From Gnetum montanum (Eukaryota; Streptophyta; Gnetopsida; Gnetales; Gnetaceae): a DNA stretch of 64,000 nucleotides. Both the position numbers and the translations under genes were made by a program. How positions within the stretch are numbered: the first letter of the stretch is position 1; each line of letters opens with the position of its first letter. Location of the stretch: contig MNCI01020799.1 of assembly GCA_015680685.1 (NCBI GenBank), forward strand, positions 6,113-70,112, read 5' to 3'. Under the pieces are notes generated by a model, which made no database searches, was not told the origin of the DNA, and worked only from the letters and a program-made list of their open reading frames with translations. Shown in pieces: positions 12,636-24,883 of this stretch.

Positions 12636-15130
12636 ATTTCTTCTTCTCACAAAAGTAATTCACCACCTAGGACTAATACTAGAGACAGTCGGCAACATAA
12701 AACACATAACCAAAATTAGCCAAGTCCTAAACAATACAAGATAGTCTATACTCATCCTGATGAGTATATTCCAAACTTTACTTTTATCCTCCATCAAGAC
12801 GAATAGCTGCAATGAATGGATCTGCAAGGTAACATCGTGTTACCCCCAGATTGATCAGTCCCTAACATGCTCTTCCGTGCTTTAGCATAAATTAGCATGA
12901 GAGAATTATTTGTTGAATACGTTGCGGAAGACTTTGACATGAGGGATTATCATCCCACAGCTACACAACATATGAGGAGCTTAAGGCAGGAGAGCCAACA
13001 TACACTATTGAAGGGCAAAGGTCTGCACGTCCTTAGCGAAATAGGAGATGAGGAACCCATTATCATGAGTTCTTTAGTAAATGATGTTCCCCCTCCTAAC
13101 TATGGTGAGGAGGTTTGGTATCAGAACCTACGCTCAATGATACATAACACTAGTTCTGATCCCTGTGAATGCCAATTGTTCACAGAGGGAACAACAACTC
13201 ATGCTAAGGACGAGCACTTTGATCGTCACCATGATTGGGGCCGTAGCAGCCAAAGAGAAGGCAAGAGGCATCATCATGGTGATGGTTCACCTTCTTCTTC
13301 CCCTTCATCTCATCACTCACCATCTCCTTCCACATCTAGATGCAGCCATCATGAACATAATGACGAGGATAGGGGTAGACGAAATGAGAGACATCGACAG
13401 GAAAGTCGAGAGAGAGGACAAGGGCAAGGATGAAGGGAGAGTAGGGAACAATGAAGACATCATAGGCATCATGAAAGAGATGATCATGACGAGCGCCTAC
13501 TCGTAACTCGAAGTATGCTTGACATAACGGAGGCAGTTAGGATTCCAACAAGGCACCAAAAAGATAGTCGGATCAAGCGTTTAGACATGAATAATATCCC
13601 ACATTTTGAAGGGGGATACAATGCTGATCTACAGCATCATTTACAGGCATTCCACAATGCCTGTGCCTTACAGAATATAGAAAATGAGTGGCAAAAGCTT
13701 AAGTTGTTTCCAAGGACACTCACCAAAGAAGCAGAGAGTTGGTACCGGTCCTCAGAACCGGAAACCATCAGGAGGTGAAGTACGATGCTAGAACTCTTCA
13801 ACGATAAATATCAGACATACTCCAGAGTGTCCAATTTGCGTAAGCAGATCCAAGGCTGGAAACAAGGTACTTATGAACCCTTGGATGTTGCCATGGACCG
13901 CTACTACACATTGTTACATCGTTGCCTGGGCCATGAATACGCTTAGCAGGATCAACTTCGCCACATCGTGGATGGGCTACGACATGAAACTAGAAGAACC
14001 CTTGGGACTTATGCCCAAGGGAGACTATCACAACTTAGAGCCCATGAAGTACATCACTTGTTGGAATAAGTAGCACAAGAAGAAGGTGAGCTACGTAAGA
14101 GGGAAAGTGCAGAAGAATACAACCGTGATCCCTCCCTTCAAAAGAAGGGAGTTAAAATCCTGTGATGAGGAGGATGAGTCACCACTCGAAGAGTTGGTGA
14201 GTCGAAAAACCTTGCCGATCCAAAAATTAACAATAAAAGTATTGACTAAGGTAGACCAACTGTGGGATTCCTTAGACTTAAGACTTGAAAGTGCCTTGAA
14301 AATCATAGAACAGTCTAAGGAAGAACGAAGTAGTGACAAAGGTAAGACAAAGCGGAGAAATGCAAGCCTTGCACATAACAAGGGTAAGGGGAAAATTCCT
14401 ATCTCCGATGAGGCTGTGGACTCTGACATAGACGATGACGATGGATGTGAGATCTACCAATATGACCATCCTAAGGGATGTTGTCCAATTATCTCACATC
14501 TATAGGAGTCTGGGGTGTATGCGCTAAATCCAAGACTCAACCAACGACAAACACCCCGAAGGTTACCTTATCCATAAGGTAACCCAAGGTAGTTCCACCA
14601 ACTACTAACGTACTATCCAAGTAGAACTCCACCACAGCCCATCGGACAGCATCAGCAGTGGCAATACCCATAGTCATGGGGGATACCACAGCCAACACAA
14701 TAGTACCCTTACTGACAGCCCGATCCTTATGGTTATTATGTGTAGCAGCTGATTTCTCCAAGTGACTCTATGAGTCACACTACTCCCCAACGTCACTACC
14801 AAGTTCAGGAGTACTTCAGGAGGACTCCTTCTCCTCTGGGAGGCATTCCACACTCATCCCATCCTCCAACTCCATCCGCACCTCTTCCACCTATAGTTCC
14901 CATACAACCTGCTCCAACAATGCAAGGGGAACTCCCTACTCAATCGCAGCAATGTAACGCTGCGAGAGTTATAAGTATTCAACCTGCTGCTAGTTCTGAT
15001 AATTATAAAAAGACAAGGCCTTTCTTCAGAACCAGAAGCCCAGACAAGCTCTTGCAATAACAAACAGTTGAGCTGATGTACAGGCCTTCACCACCTAACA
15101 CTTCGGAGCACCCTTCAGTCCAACAGAGTT
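12636..15130 (+). pseudogene. gag: A1 gag
   Basis: The frame begins at the position of the MSSSHK start but the ATG is now ATT (about 12634). The longest open part is 12897-13433. It is acidic at first, then has a Ser/Pro/His/Arg-rich low-complexity stretch with HHHGDGSPSSSPSSHHS. The gag core follows (MNNIPHFEGGYNADLQHHLQAF at 13587, KLKLFPRTL at 13700) and is open until 13778. A Lys/Glu-rich coiled part follows (14086-14505) and a degenerate knuckle YQYDHPKGCCP near 14460. A Pro/Gln-rich tail (14770-15060) ends gag. A few stops and shifts break it, but it is better preserved than B gag. Confidence 0.85.
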
Positions 15131-15960
15131 GTACGCATACGGTTATGTTGACGCATACTGTAACCGACTAGATCAAGGTAGGACACCTTCCTAGGAAGCT
15201 ATCTGACCCTAGGAGCCCCTTAATCTATTTACAAATCACCGGGAACAAACCACATCAGGCTCTTCTTGACTCAGGTTCTAGAGTCAACCTAATATCACGA
15301 GAAATGTATCAAGCTTGGAACCTGCCCCAACTTAAGAAGAGCAACATCCAACTTGAGCTAGTTGACTAGTCCAGCACTATTCCCTTGGGACTGGTGGAGG
15401 ACATCATTATGACTGTGTGTGGGTGGTCATACCTAGCTGACTTCCTGGTGATTGAAATCAACAACAACGAAGGGGGCCTTCCAATTATAATGGGAAGGCC
15501 ATGACTAAGTATAGTAGATGTGTACATAGGGATCCGCAATCTTTCCTTGCAGATATCTACGGTAAATATTTATGGAAAGATTGAGAAGAAGAAAGTTCCG
15601 TGCATCACATACAGTGACTCAGAGGGTGATGACATGGAAGAATGTTCCGCATCTCTTCCATGTAATCGGTGTGCCCAAGAAATATAAATTTAGAGGTGCC
15701 TGTATGTAGCAACCACACTGGTAATAGACACCCCGTGGTTGACAGCTACTAGGAAGAGCAAGCTAATATGCATGGAACGAACTAAGGAAACTCATGCTAA
15801 CAACAAGGGCATAGACACATTGGAATATGAGTGTCGTCGACTTCCACCCCTTAATCTAAGAACATCAATAGGGAGAATTTGGAGACTTTTACGAAATTCA
15901 AATAGACACTCATTATTTTGGATCTCTCCCTTTCCATTCAGTCATAAGGGAGATGGCCAC
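15131..15960 (+). pseudogene. pro: A1 aspartic protease and truncated linker
   Basis: The active site LLDSGSRVNLI has the catalytic Asp codon at 15268-15270. It is followed by YQAWNLPQLKKSN, VEDIIMTVCGWSYLADFLVI and PIIMGRP (15480-15505). After a Ser/Asp-rich linker and the segment PPLNLRTS (about 15845) the sequence jumps to the region that in B follows integrase. It contains stops, for example the one after LELVD near 15366. Confidence 0.85.
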
Positions 15961-16004
15961 CTATGCTAATCATTGGAGGCCCTCAGTTCTCTTTAGTTTT
16001 CTAT

Positions 16005-16195
16005 TTTACATATATTTGTTTTACACGTGTTTGTTTTACAAGTTTTTGTTTTACACGTGTTTGTTTTACAAGTTTTTATTTTACACTTTTTTGTCTTACA
16101 CATTTTTGTTTTACACATATTTGTTTTACACGTTTTTGTCTTACATGTTTTTGTTTTACAAATTTCTTTAACTTTTCTTGTTTTTGTTTTACAAC
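16005..16195 (+). repeat. T-rich minisatellite in A1
   Basis: About a dozen imperfect units of TTTTTGTTTTACACG, 15-16 bp each. Open frames through it (Phe/Tyr/Leu/Val-rich) are an artefact of the repeat. Confidence 0.88.
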
Positions 16196-16216
16196 ATCGT
16201 TATACTTTTCCATTTT

Positions 16217-16238
16217 GTGTGTGTGTGTGTGTGTGTGT
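16217..16238 (+). repeat. (GT)11 microsatellite
   Basis: Eleven GT units; G has a shorter interrupted version at about 60443-60458. Confidence 0.95.
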
Positions 16239-17966
16239 TAACCATCTTGTAAGTTTATCACACAATAAATGTTCTTCCCGATGGTATGAACTATTTTTCA
16301 TTAATTGCTAATGTTTGGTTTTTACCTTAAAGTTATGATGTGGATACTAAGGTATGTTTTTTTGATATGGCAGGCAATGAGTCCACTTCATGCATCCATC
16401 CACCAAAGTCTATGGTCTCCCTTAGCTTGGAAATGTATAGTCCTTTTCTAATAAGAACTTTAACGAATTGGTGACTGGGCACTTCTCAAACTAAGGAAGG
16501 ACTCAAGGTCTGAAAAGGGTGTGACTTTAAGGGAACTTAATGCATTTGTGTTGGTCATTCTCTTGGGTGCTTAGATGTGTTCTTTTTGAGTTTTCTTGTT
16601 GTTCCAATGTTACCCAATCATCAGGAAGCTGAGCTAATAAAAATAAGAAGTCTTTGCATGGTGTGGTTCTCACGAATAAAAACACAAAACACAAAAAGAA
16701 AAAGAAAAAAAAAGAAAAAAAAAAGTGAGAATTCAAAGCACACCTCTTAGACGAAATAATCACTTGGGCTATAAGCACCGGTTATGGAACCAAAAATGTT
16801 CCCTCTAACTAAGGCTCTTCTCGCTTTCCATTTTCTCCTTTGTTTCGTCAGAATGGTGGTGGATATTGGAGATGCATTCTTGTTATTCAAAAGAATGGTT
16901 TGGCCAAGTGCATTGATGCGAAGTCACTAGACGTGGTTGGTTTGAGGCCAAATTTGGAATGAGATTTGCCAAGTCACATTAATCACGAAACACACAAGGG
17001 GCTGTACACCACTTTGTTCTTGGGATTCCATTCCATTCTCTTCTCTCCGCCCTTCTCTCCATTGTTCACCTCATTGCCGGTTGTATCATTAATGTATATT
17101 TTGGTTGATGCATTGTTTTCTTTTTGGTAAATTCTCACGGTTAAGACTTTAATTCTTGTTCCAAAGGACATTCCCAGAGCCTACAGACTCTTTGAATGTG
17201 GGTTTGTCAGGGCATTAAGGGCATGAGCCTGCTTTGGGGAGGACCCACTGACATTCCTATTTGGTGCACTAGTTAAATTCTTTTCCTTAACATTTTGCAA
17301 TTAATTTTGTTTTGTTCATTTCCATCTTGACATCCACTTTGTCGATGTTACCGTTGTTTCTTTTTCTCTATCTTCTTGTTCTTATTCTTTCTTCATTCTG
17401 TCGCTATCAGAGGTTCGTGATTAGTCATGGGGGTACGGGGCCCAATTTTTTCGATTTTCTCCTACCCCCTACACCTTCGGTAGTCATCATTAATATATCT
17501 CCAGACCCAAATCAGCCATACCACAACTCAACCAATGGACTTACACCAAAGCAAGGTATTACCACATTGAAATTCATCCACCCTTGCTAATACAAGATTG
17601 TGTTGTGTGTGTAGATGGTGATCATGGAATAATGGACTGGATTTGGAGGGAGCACTTGGAATGGAGCAGTGTTGGAAGCAGTTATGTAAGGAGCAAGACT
17701 GATGAAGCACTTACAAATAGACAACGAAAGGCGTAATCTTGGCGTTGGCAGGAACAAAAATTTCTTCTCTCTTCTCTTTTCTCTCAGTTGCCCAATGAGG
17801 CCTGAAGTCAATGTAATAAGGTGTTCACCCTTGTTGTCATGAACACCAGTTTTGTTGTGTCTTGTAATGATGATCCGTTCACATGTGTCCCATTAGATCC
17901 ATTTGAGTCAATAATCCCATACCTTCCCAAGATTATTATAATGAACTCAAGGATGAGTTTTCATTT

Positions 17967-17979
17967 AGTCATGGGGGTA
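17967..17979 (+). other. Polypurine tract of A1
   Basis: AGTCATGGGGGTA immediately before the 3' LTR. Confidence 0.88.
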
Positions 17980-18861
17980 TGATGGGATGCAATATCGCAT
18001 TGGCCGTGATATCGCATGGGTTGTGATATCGCATCTTCCCCTGCAATATCGCGTACACGATATCGCGGTTTGCCGCCATATCTATAAATAAGAGGCGGCT
18101 CTCCCTTGTTTCCTCATCCTAGGTTAGAAGTAGGGAAACTCTAGCAGATTGATCACTCCAGAGATAGAATATTTTCCATGTGCCCGCAATAGGAGTCCTA
18201 AAGTGAACAGATCTTTATTCAAAGCAACATTGTACCTGAACACAAGTTGTGTACGGCAATAAAGATGAGGTTCTTGGATAAACCTTGCAGTGCATGGAAT
18301 AGGATTTTATTATTGTTATTTATTACCTGTTAACACGGAATGAGTACGACTTGATTATGAGCATTTAAGGATGTGTATGAATGATCAAGAAACAGATGCT
18401 CATCGCGCTTAGGCTGGATTAGATTCTCTCAATCCTTTCCTCCTAGTTAAGTGCCTCAGTACGACCACTTCGAGCACGTGCGTTATGCGTGGTGATCCTA
18501 GCAACGATTAGCATTTGGTAGCCACGGTTGGATCGTTTTAGGGTGTGTACAGTAAGTGGGAACAGATGTTGACACTAGGTAATTTAGACTTAGTTCATTA
18601 GTTAGAGTTAGTCATTAGTTTCTCAACCCTTTACCTTGTTAGCATAGGAGACATAAAATAGAAAAACTATAAAAATCATATACCTCAGACTTGCTTAACC
18701 ATACACTAGGAAAATTACAAATAAGTCTAGGAAGACAATGAATAATTAACCCTAAGTGTTCCAAGAGGCGTGTAGGCACTTAGTCTATGAAGTTTGACCG
18801 GATCGTGCATGCTACGCTCGTATTCGTATAGTTGAGTGTAGGGGTATCTCGCCACTCATCA
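17980..18861 (+). repeat. 3' LTR of A1
   Basis: 882 bp, TGATGGGATG to CATCA. The U3 has five GATATC-like sites (17988-18068), more than the 5' LTR, then CTATAAATA near 18081. It is followed by GACTT. Confidence 0.93.
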
Positions 18862-19813
18862 GACTTTTTCTTTGTTCATATTCCTCTCTTTGACTTTGTT
18901 CAAGGGGCCCTCAACCAGAATGTGCAATCTACAATTCATAATCTAGGTTCTAGAAAAAATGGATCCAATGACAAAAATGGATCTAGAGAAGCAAGTCATG
19001 ATAAGGAAGAAAATGGAGGTTACGATCATCAAAGGAAGGGTGGTAGGCATTAGCGTGATGCAAGTTCTCCTTCCTCTTCTCCTTCATCATCATCTTCTTC
19101 TTCATCTAGCTTAGATCGTGGCCATAGAGGGAATGACCATGATGAGGGTGATTGACAGGACCAAAACAACAGAAGGGACCATCGAGATAGTCATGATCGA
19201 AGGCATGGGAAATCTAGGGAGACCCATCACCATGAAATAAGGGTTAGTAGAGAACATCATAAGCACCATCAGCATGGCCTTGATGAACCTCTACTTGCCA
19301 CTTAGAGCATGTTAAACATTGCAGAGGCCATGAGGATTCCAACAAGGCACATAAAGGATAGCAGAATAAAGGGGCTAGACATGAACAACATCCCTCAGTT
19401 TGAGGGAGGCTACGATGTTGATCTGCAAAATCATCTCTAAGCCTTCTAGGATGCATGTGTCTTGCAGAACATTGAAAACAACTAGTAGAAGTTGAAATTA
19501 TTTCCAAGGATACTCATTAAGGAAGCAAAAAATTGGTACCAGTCCTTGAAGCTAGAATTAATCTGACAATGGAGTACAATGTTAGAATTGTTTAATGACA
19601 AATATCAAACGTACTTCTGAATATCCAATTTGAGGAAGTAGATCCAAGGGTGAAAACAAGGAAACCATGAGTCCTTGGATGTTACTATTGGCCGATACTA
19701 CTCTCTATTGCATAGGTATTTTGGCCATGGATACTCTCAGCTTAATCAAATTCACCAGATCATAGATAGGTTACAATCTGAAACAAGGAAAACCCTTAGT
19801 GTCTATGCCTAAG
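18862..19813 (+). pseudogene. gag: Element B gag, middle segment
   Basis: The resumed B gag carries a Ser/His/Arg-rich low-complexity stretch (about 19040-19280) and then the gag core of this clade. That core includes MNNIPQFEGGYDVDLQ near 19381, the KLKLFPR block near 19490, LELFNDKYQTY near 19585 and YYSLLHR near 19695. Many codons have become stops where related copies have Gln, Arg or Trp. It is cut at 19813 by insertion of C1 in the target CTAAG. Confidence 0.8.
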
Positions 19814-20791
19814 TGATGAATCGTGGTCTATCAGGCCAAGTTATTAGAGCCCTATTATTGGAGCCCTGGTCTAATAGGTCTTGATATTGGATCCCTAATA
19901 TCAAACCCTTGATATCGGGGCTGCATTAACTAGGTTGCGTATACAGGGCCCCGTATACATGGCCCCATCGATGCATCCACCCATGCGTTGACGTGGCCCC
20001 ATTTACGCAAAGTCTATTTTTAGCTATAAATAAGCATGCACCCGTCACACTTAGGCATCTTTTGGGGTTAATTGTAGGGAAGTTCTTGTAGTTTGTTTTC
20101 ATAGGAGTTAGAATATTTTTCTAGTGCATGCCCGCAGTGTGATCTTGTAATTGTACAACACCTTTATTCGAGTGTGACGTACTTGGACACACACATGATT
20201 GGCAATAAAGATCAAGATTACTTCATCATTGAAGCATTCACTTAGTTTTAATTTTTTAATTGTTATTGTGATTTATTGTTTTCTTAGTTAATATTTATTT
20301 ACCATCATTTACTATTTTTGTTGTTAAATGCGGAATGAGTATGACTTAATCATGAGCATTTAAGTGTGACTACTTGGTAACCTAGTAGCGTACCTAGGAT
20401 CTACACTTGGTAATCCCAGTAGTAGTTGTGCACGAGGTCCAAGATGTGTAAAAATGATTAAGGAACGGATGCTCATCACACCTAGGCTAGTTTAGACTCT
20501 TTTCTCCCATGTCCCATTAGCTTAGACTTCATTTATTATTGCTTATTAGTTTAAACAAGGTTATTTTCCATTGCCTCTAGGAGTAGCACTAGTTTATGAT
20601 CACATCTTACACCTCATTGTGGACTAAACCATACGTGACAAAGCAAATACTAGTCCATCTGGGAAGACAACGAACTCCGATCAATGTGTAACGATCTAGA
20701 TACCACAACTAGCCTGTCCACATAGTTCGATTGGATCGTGCGTGAACGCATATTTGTATGGTTGAGTGTAGGGGTACCTCACCGCTCATCA
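19814..20791 (+). repeat. 5' LTR of C1
   Basis: 978 bp, TGATGAATCG to CATCA. The U3 has GATATC-type repeats (about 19880-19920), CTATAAATA near 20025 and AATAAAG near 20203. Confidence 0.94.
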
Positions 20792-20792
20792 T

Positions 20793-20810
20793 TAGCACTA
20801 TTGCTAGGGA
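20793..20810 (+). other. Primer-binding site of C1
   Basis: TAGCACTATTGCTAGGGA, a decayed tRNA-Asp-type site one base after the LTR. Confidence 0.8.
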
Positions 20811-20926
20811 TGGTGCTAGTTATCTAAAGTAGTTATATCATACAAGATCACTATAATAAGTATTAATGATATATCCTTTAGAAAAGAAATTAAATTCAAT
20901 TCAATTAAGTCACACGGTTTACAACC

Positions 20927-22917
20927 ATGTCTCTCTCACAAGACTATGACAATGCAACAACTAGTAAGGCAATTCATTGGAAAACCAACAAATTATATGA
21001 TAATGAAGATGAAGTTTGGAGTATCCAATCTGATGTAGGGGTTTCCTACGAGCATCAATGCAAACAACATCGTCCCAACTCATAACTACATAACATACCT
21101 AATGACGATGAGCCCCTACTGGCCACTACAAGCTTAACGAAAATACAAGAGGTTGTTCGAATAGCCCGTAGGCATCATAAGGAAAGGTGTCTACCTGTGC
21201 TTGATTTAAACAACTTTCCCAAGTTTTCAGGAGGCTATCATTTAGATTCGCAACAACATTTACAAGCCTTCTATGATGCCAGTACATGGAACAATATTGA
21301 TAATGGGTGGGAAAAACTTAAGCTCTTTCCTCTGACACTCATTGGTCAAGCAAAAGTATATTATAGGTCGTTAAAACCAAAATCAATTTGATGTTGGCCG
21401 ACAATGATAGAACTTTTCAATGAAATATATCAAACCTATGCAAGAGTGTCAACCTTAAGGAGACAAATCCAAGAATGGAAACAAGCACAACATGAACCCT
21501 TGGACATGGCCTTAGAAAGATATTATGCACTATTAAACAACTGCCCAAGCCATGGGTTCTCTGGGGAGAGACTAATGTACCATATCATAAATGGACTCTG
21601 TAATGAAACAAGGGAGACCCTAGGGATGTATGCCCGAGGTCAACTATATGAGCTATGGACCCATCAACTCCAAGAGCTTATTAAGCGGATAGCAAAAGAA
21701 GAAGGAGAAATAGCCAAATGGGAGAATGTTGAAAGTTCTCAACAGGACCAAAATCTTAACTTAACAAGGGTCCATGATCATGAAGAGGAGAAATCAACTC
21801 ACTTCAAGGAGGTGAAATCATCTTTGCCAATCCTACAGTCACTAGATGAAATTGAGGCAAAGATCAATAAGATGACAGACTGGGTACATAAAATATGTGG
21901 AGAATATGCCAACATTATTAGAGGATGAACTATGCCAAATCTAGAAACAGGACAGGACACCACACGACAATAAAAAAGAAGGGTTGAAGAGAATAAGGAT
22001 AAGAACTCAACTGCCAATCATATGTATCAATGTAATATTTGCTTGTACGATCACCCCAAAGGTCAATGTCCAATCTTGTCACATTTACATGAGCATTGGG
22101 AAGGAATGTTACATCCAGAGTTCGTACAAAAATACTGTCCAACCACAGTGGCAAAAACCTCAGTCATGGGGGAGGCCACCACCAACTGGACCATACCCTT
22201 TGTATGTCCTAGCGCCAAATGCTTATTATGTTCAACACCTTATTTTTTCAACAAGATCAGCATCCTCTACCTCACCTCATCGTTATCATTCTCCTGAGTA
22301 GTATCCACCACCACCTCATGTGCCTTACACTTCTCCTCAACCTCAATATTCTCATACTTCACCCCCTTCTACATCACCGCCAGCTATACTAGAATATTTT
22401 GCACCATAGCACCAACTCACAAACGTTACTTGTGCTACTACTGTCAACAATAGTGGAGGTCTTTCACAACATCGAAGACATCCCTTCTTTAGACGTGACT
22501 GTTGAAAGGGACACCATAGTTCAGAAACCACTACATCTGCCAACTCAGCACAAATCCAACACTATGGTGCATCTTCCTCTTCGAACCCAATGCCTTATGT
22601 TACTTTATCAAGGCCACCACTCAATACTCCAACAACCATGGGTCCCAATGAATATTGCCACATGGGGAGACATGTTGATCCTTGCATACCATCTTATGAT
22701 CACAAGTACCATAGTGGGTCAACTCCTTATAAATTAACCACACCTTATAACTTGTCCAACTATGTCAACTCTAATAAAGTGTGTGAACCCCAATGGGGTA
22801 ATTATGACCGAGTCCCAATATTTCCAACATGCAAGGATCCTAACATTCCATTTATTAATTCTAGCCATGCTCAACCATTTTGCTATGGGGGTATCCTCCA
22901 TTCTAACAACACATAAT
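20927..22917 (+). pseudogene. gag: C1 gag
   Basis: The start at ATG 20927 (MSLSQDYDNATT) matches the ATG start in F (54889). The N-terminal acidic part (LYDNEDEVWS) is followed by the core LDLNNFPKFSGGY (21200), KLKLFPLTL (21318) and an open stretch 21404-21928 that includes FNEIYQTYARV, RRQIQEWKQA, LDMALERYYALLNNCP and NETRETLGMYA. A knuckle-like motif of Cys-x2-Cys-x3-His-x4-Cys (CNICLYDHPKGQC, about 22032) then precedes a Pro/Tyr/His-rich tail. Only a few stops interrupt it, three of them at codons that are Lys, Arg or similar in F or D. No protease follows. Confidence 0.87.
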
Positions 22918-24272
22918 TAATAAATATTTTTCTAGTTTCTTTAATTTTTCAACTTTTTTTCTAGTTTTTTACCTTTTAATTTATTATTTTATCTTTTTGT
23001 CTTTTTATCTTTTTATGAGTAATCTCATCTACGAATAAAACACTCATGTGACTCATTGGTTGAGGTGTTATTCTATGCTATCGAGTCTCAGGTGCCTAAT
23101 TATTTGGATAGCAAAACCCACCACATCCACCCAACCATTCTATGAATAAGAGGTTCTACTCTGGGTATGATGATATTCTTGTCATCATTAAAACTTAAAG
23201 TAATTTTATGCTCATTATGCCTAGAGTGAAAAATGATGGACTAAGAGAGAATGGCCAGGGTGTGACATTAAGGGAACTTGTGGATTCTCTTTGGTGACAT
23301 CTGTAGGTGCTATCATGCAGCTTGGTCATACTAAGATCCTTGTAGATCTAACGAAAAATGGGAGTAAGAGTAATCAAAAGGCACTTAATCAAGGAAACTC
23401 AATGCTATTCTAGGGGGTTCCACTGGAAAGACATGCACCCATGCCTGAAGGTAGTTGGCTTCTTTGGATTAAGTACTTTAAAAAAAATAAAAAAAAAGAG
23501 AGAAGAGAGTGTGCCAAAGTAGCCAAACAAAAAGTATGTTGCAAAGAAATTCCAAGTCACTCCTCCCTTACACAAAACGCTAAGTGATCGTACGCCTTAC
23601 TGTCATGGTGCTCTTATGGTTGTCCATCATTGAATGAAACAATGTGATGTCATTGATCAAAGGAATGGATTTGGTCTTGATTTTGGAGTGACAGGCTAAT
23701 GACACATTAATCATGCCCTACACTCAAGATTCATTATGCCCTGAGTCAATTACCTCACGTCCCAATCTCTGCAATCCCTTCTTTGATTCATCCCATCTTG
23801 CTGTTCATGTATTTATGACTCGTGTCTTGTGTAGCATTGAATTCATACCTCATCACCGTGGTATCTACATGTGTGTATTTTGTTGCATCAATATAGATTA
23901 CATTTAACCCTTCTATTGCCTACAGACATTTTAAGGTGTGGTTACGTAAGGGCATTATAGGTTGGAACCTGCTTTGGGGAGGACCCACTTGCATGACTTT
24001 TGCAATTTTTACTTGTTGCATACCACCACATCATCTTATACCCTCTGACTACTTAATTGCCTAATCTATTATTTCCTTTGTCATCATTTTATCAAACATT
24101 CCTCAAACTAGGTTTGACATTAAACTTTTTGGGCAACTTCCTTGAAAAATTTCTAACTCTAAAATCACACTAAGTAAAGAATTCAACATTTATTATAGGC
24201 AATGAGTAAGGTATGAAATCATTGAACATTTTTTAATAACCTTACTAACAATTGATCTTTGTGTGATTATAG
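22918..24272 (+). other. C1 spacer between gag and 3' ORF
   Basis: A T-rich stretch (22918-23030), short blocks shared with D and F, and the block conserved in all gypsy copies here (CCTGCTTTGGGGAGGACCCA from 23969). It ends with an acceptor-like TGTGTGATTATAG immediately before ATG 24273. A GTAAGG at 23946 could be a matching donor, but it is not conserved in D or F. Confidence 0.6.
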
Positions 24273-24720
24273 ATGGCCCCTAAAAGAAGACAACAAGGAG
24301 AACCTTCTCAAGGTGCAACTGAACAACTTGGGGGAGGCAGAGGCCAAGGACCTCATGCAAAATATGCAAAGTAGAAGGCACAATTATTCAGCATCCATCA
24401 TGGAACTCTTGTTACTGCATAATATATCCAAGAAAACAGAGGAGGGGTTAAGACCTGAGCCTATGAAGAGGAATGATAGCTATTTGTGGCATGGCATGTC
24501 AAGGCCAATCAAGTGTTTCCACAGCTCCTGTGTCCATGGAAAGTGCTAACTCCATCAACCATTGGAACATCAGTATGGATGGATCATAATCCATGGATAG
24601 AAGAAAATAAATGTTAGGTACTTTTTCAATGGTATCAATCTCAGAAGCCTGGTGTGCAAAACAAAGGAAAGGCATCCATGGAGGAGCCACTACTACTAGC
24701 AACCCCATGAGTTCCAATAA
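24273..24720 (+). pseudogene. C1 short 3' ORF, deletion derivative of the D ORF
   Basis: From ATG 24273 it reads MAPKRRQQGEPSQG and then a Gly/Arg-rich segment, closely matching the start of the D ORF (40564). After about 50 codons it jumps to the part matching the D end, around AYEEE (about 24460), then FPQLLCPW and KGKASMEE. About 2.3 kb of D coding sequence is therefore absent. Stops are present. Function unknown; the RG-rich basic N-terminus suggests nucleic-acid binding, which is an inference only. Confidence 0.7.
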
Positions 24721-24870
24721 ATTCTATAATTTTGCGTCTATGTCCTAATGTTGTCATATCCACTGTGGCATGAATAATTTTCTAGTCAGTCAATAATCCC
24801 ATACCTATCCACTATGTAATCAATTGAGCTCTTTCCTCACTTTCTTTGACTCAAGGATGAGTTGTTATTC

Positions 24871-24883
24871 AGTCATGGGGGTA
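24871..24883 (+). other. Polypurine tract of C1
   Basis: AGTCATGGGGGTA directly before the 3' LTR. Confidence 0.88.

Larger units (their letters stand above)
15961..17966 (+). other. A1 3' region
   Basis: In order this holds a T-rich tandem array (about 16005-16195), a (GT)11 microsatellite (16217-16238), short conserved patches shared with B and G, the shared block CCTGCTTTGGGGAGGACCCA (17229-17248), an internal purine-tract copy (17423-17436) and an acceptor-like TGTGTGTAG before ATG at about 17613. The short ORF after that ATG is frameshifted relative to its counterpart in G (61856-62083). Confidence 0.7.
11638..18861 (+). mobile_element. Element A1: non-autonomous gypsy element (gag-protease) nested in B
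   Basis: LTRs at 11638-12495 and 17980-18861 flank a 5.5-kb interior that has gag and protease but no RT, RNase H or integrase. Flanking 5-mers GGCTT and GACTT are a target duplication with one transition. It interrupts B gag, so it is younger than B. Sequence passes directly from the end of the protease region into a segment that in B lies after integrase. Element G has the same junction, which shows that the deletion existed in the parent. This resembles terminal-repeat-with-gag elements described in plants, here with protease as well. Confidence 0.93.

Noticed and set aside
14091-14469. Minus-strand open frames opposite A1 gag
   Set aside because: They are antisense shadows of the Lys/Glu-rich gag segment and lack any domain.
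15953-16311. Three overlapping open frames rich in Phe, Tyr, Leu and Val
   Set aside because: They run through a T-rich minisatellite whose unit has no stops in several frames; this is a repeat artefact and not a membrane protein.
23940-24272. A GT-AG intron between 23946 and 24272 in C1
   Set aside because: The acceptor is conserved in D and F but the GTAAGG donor is not, so the intron cannot be called from sequence alone.
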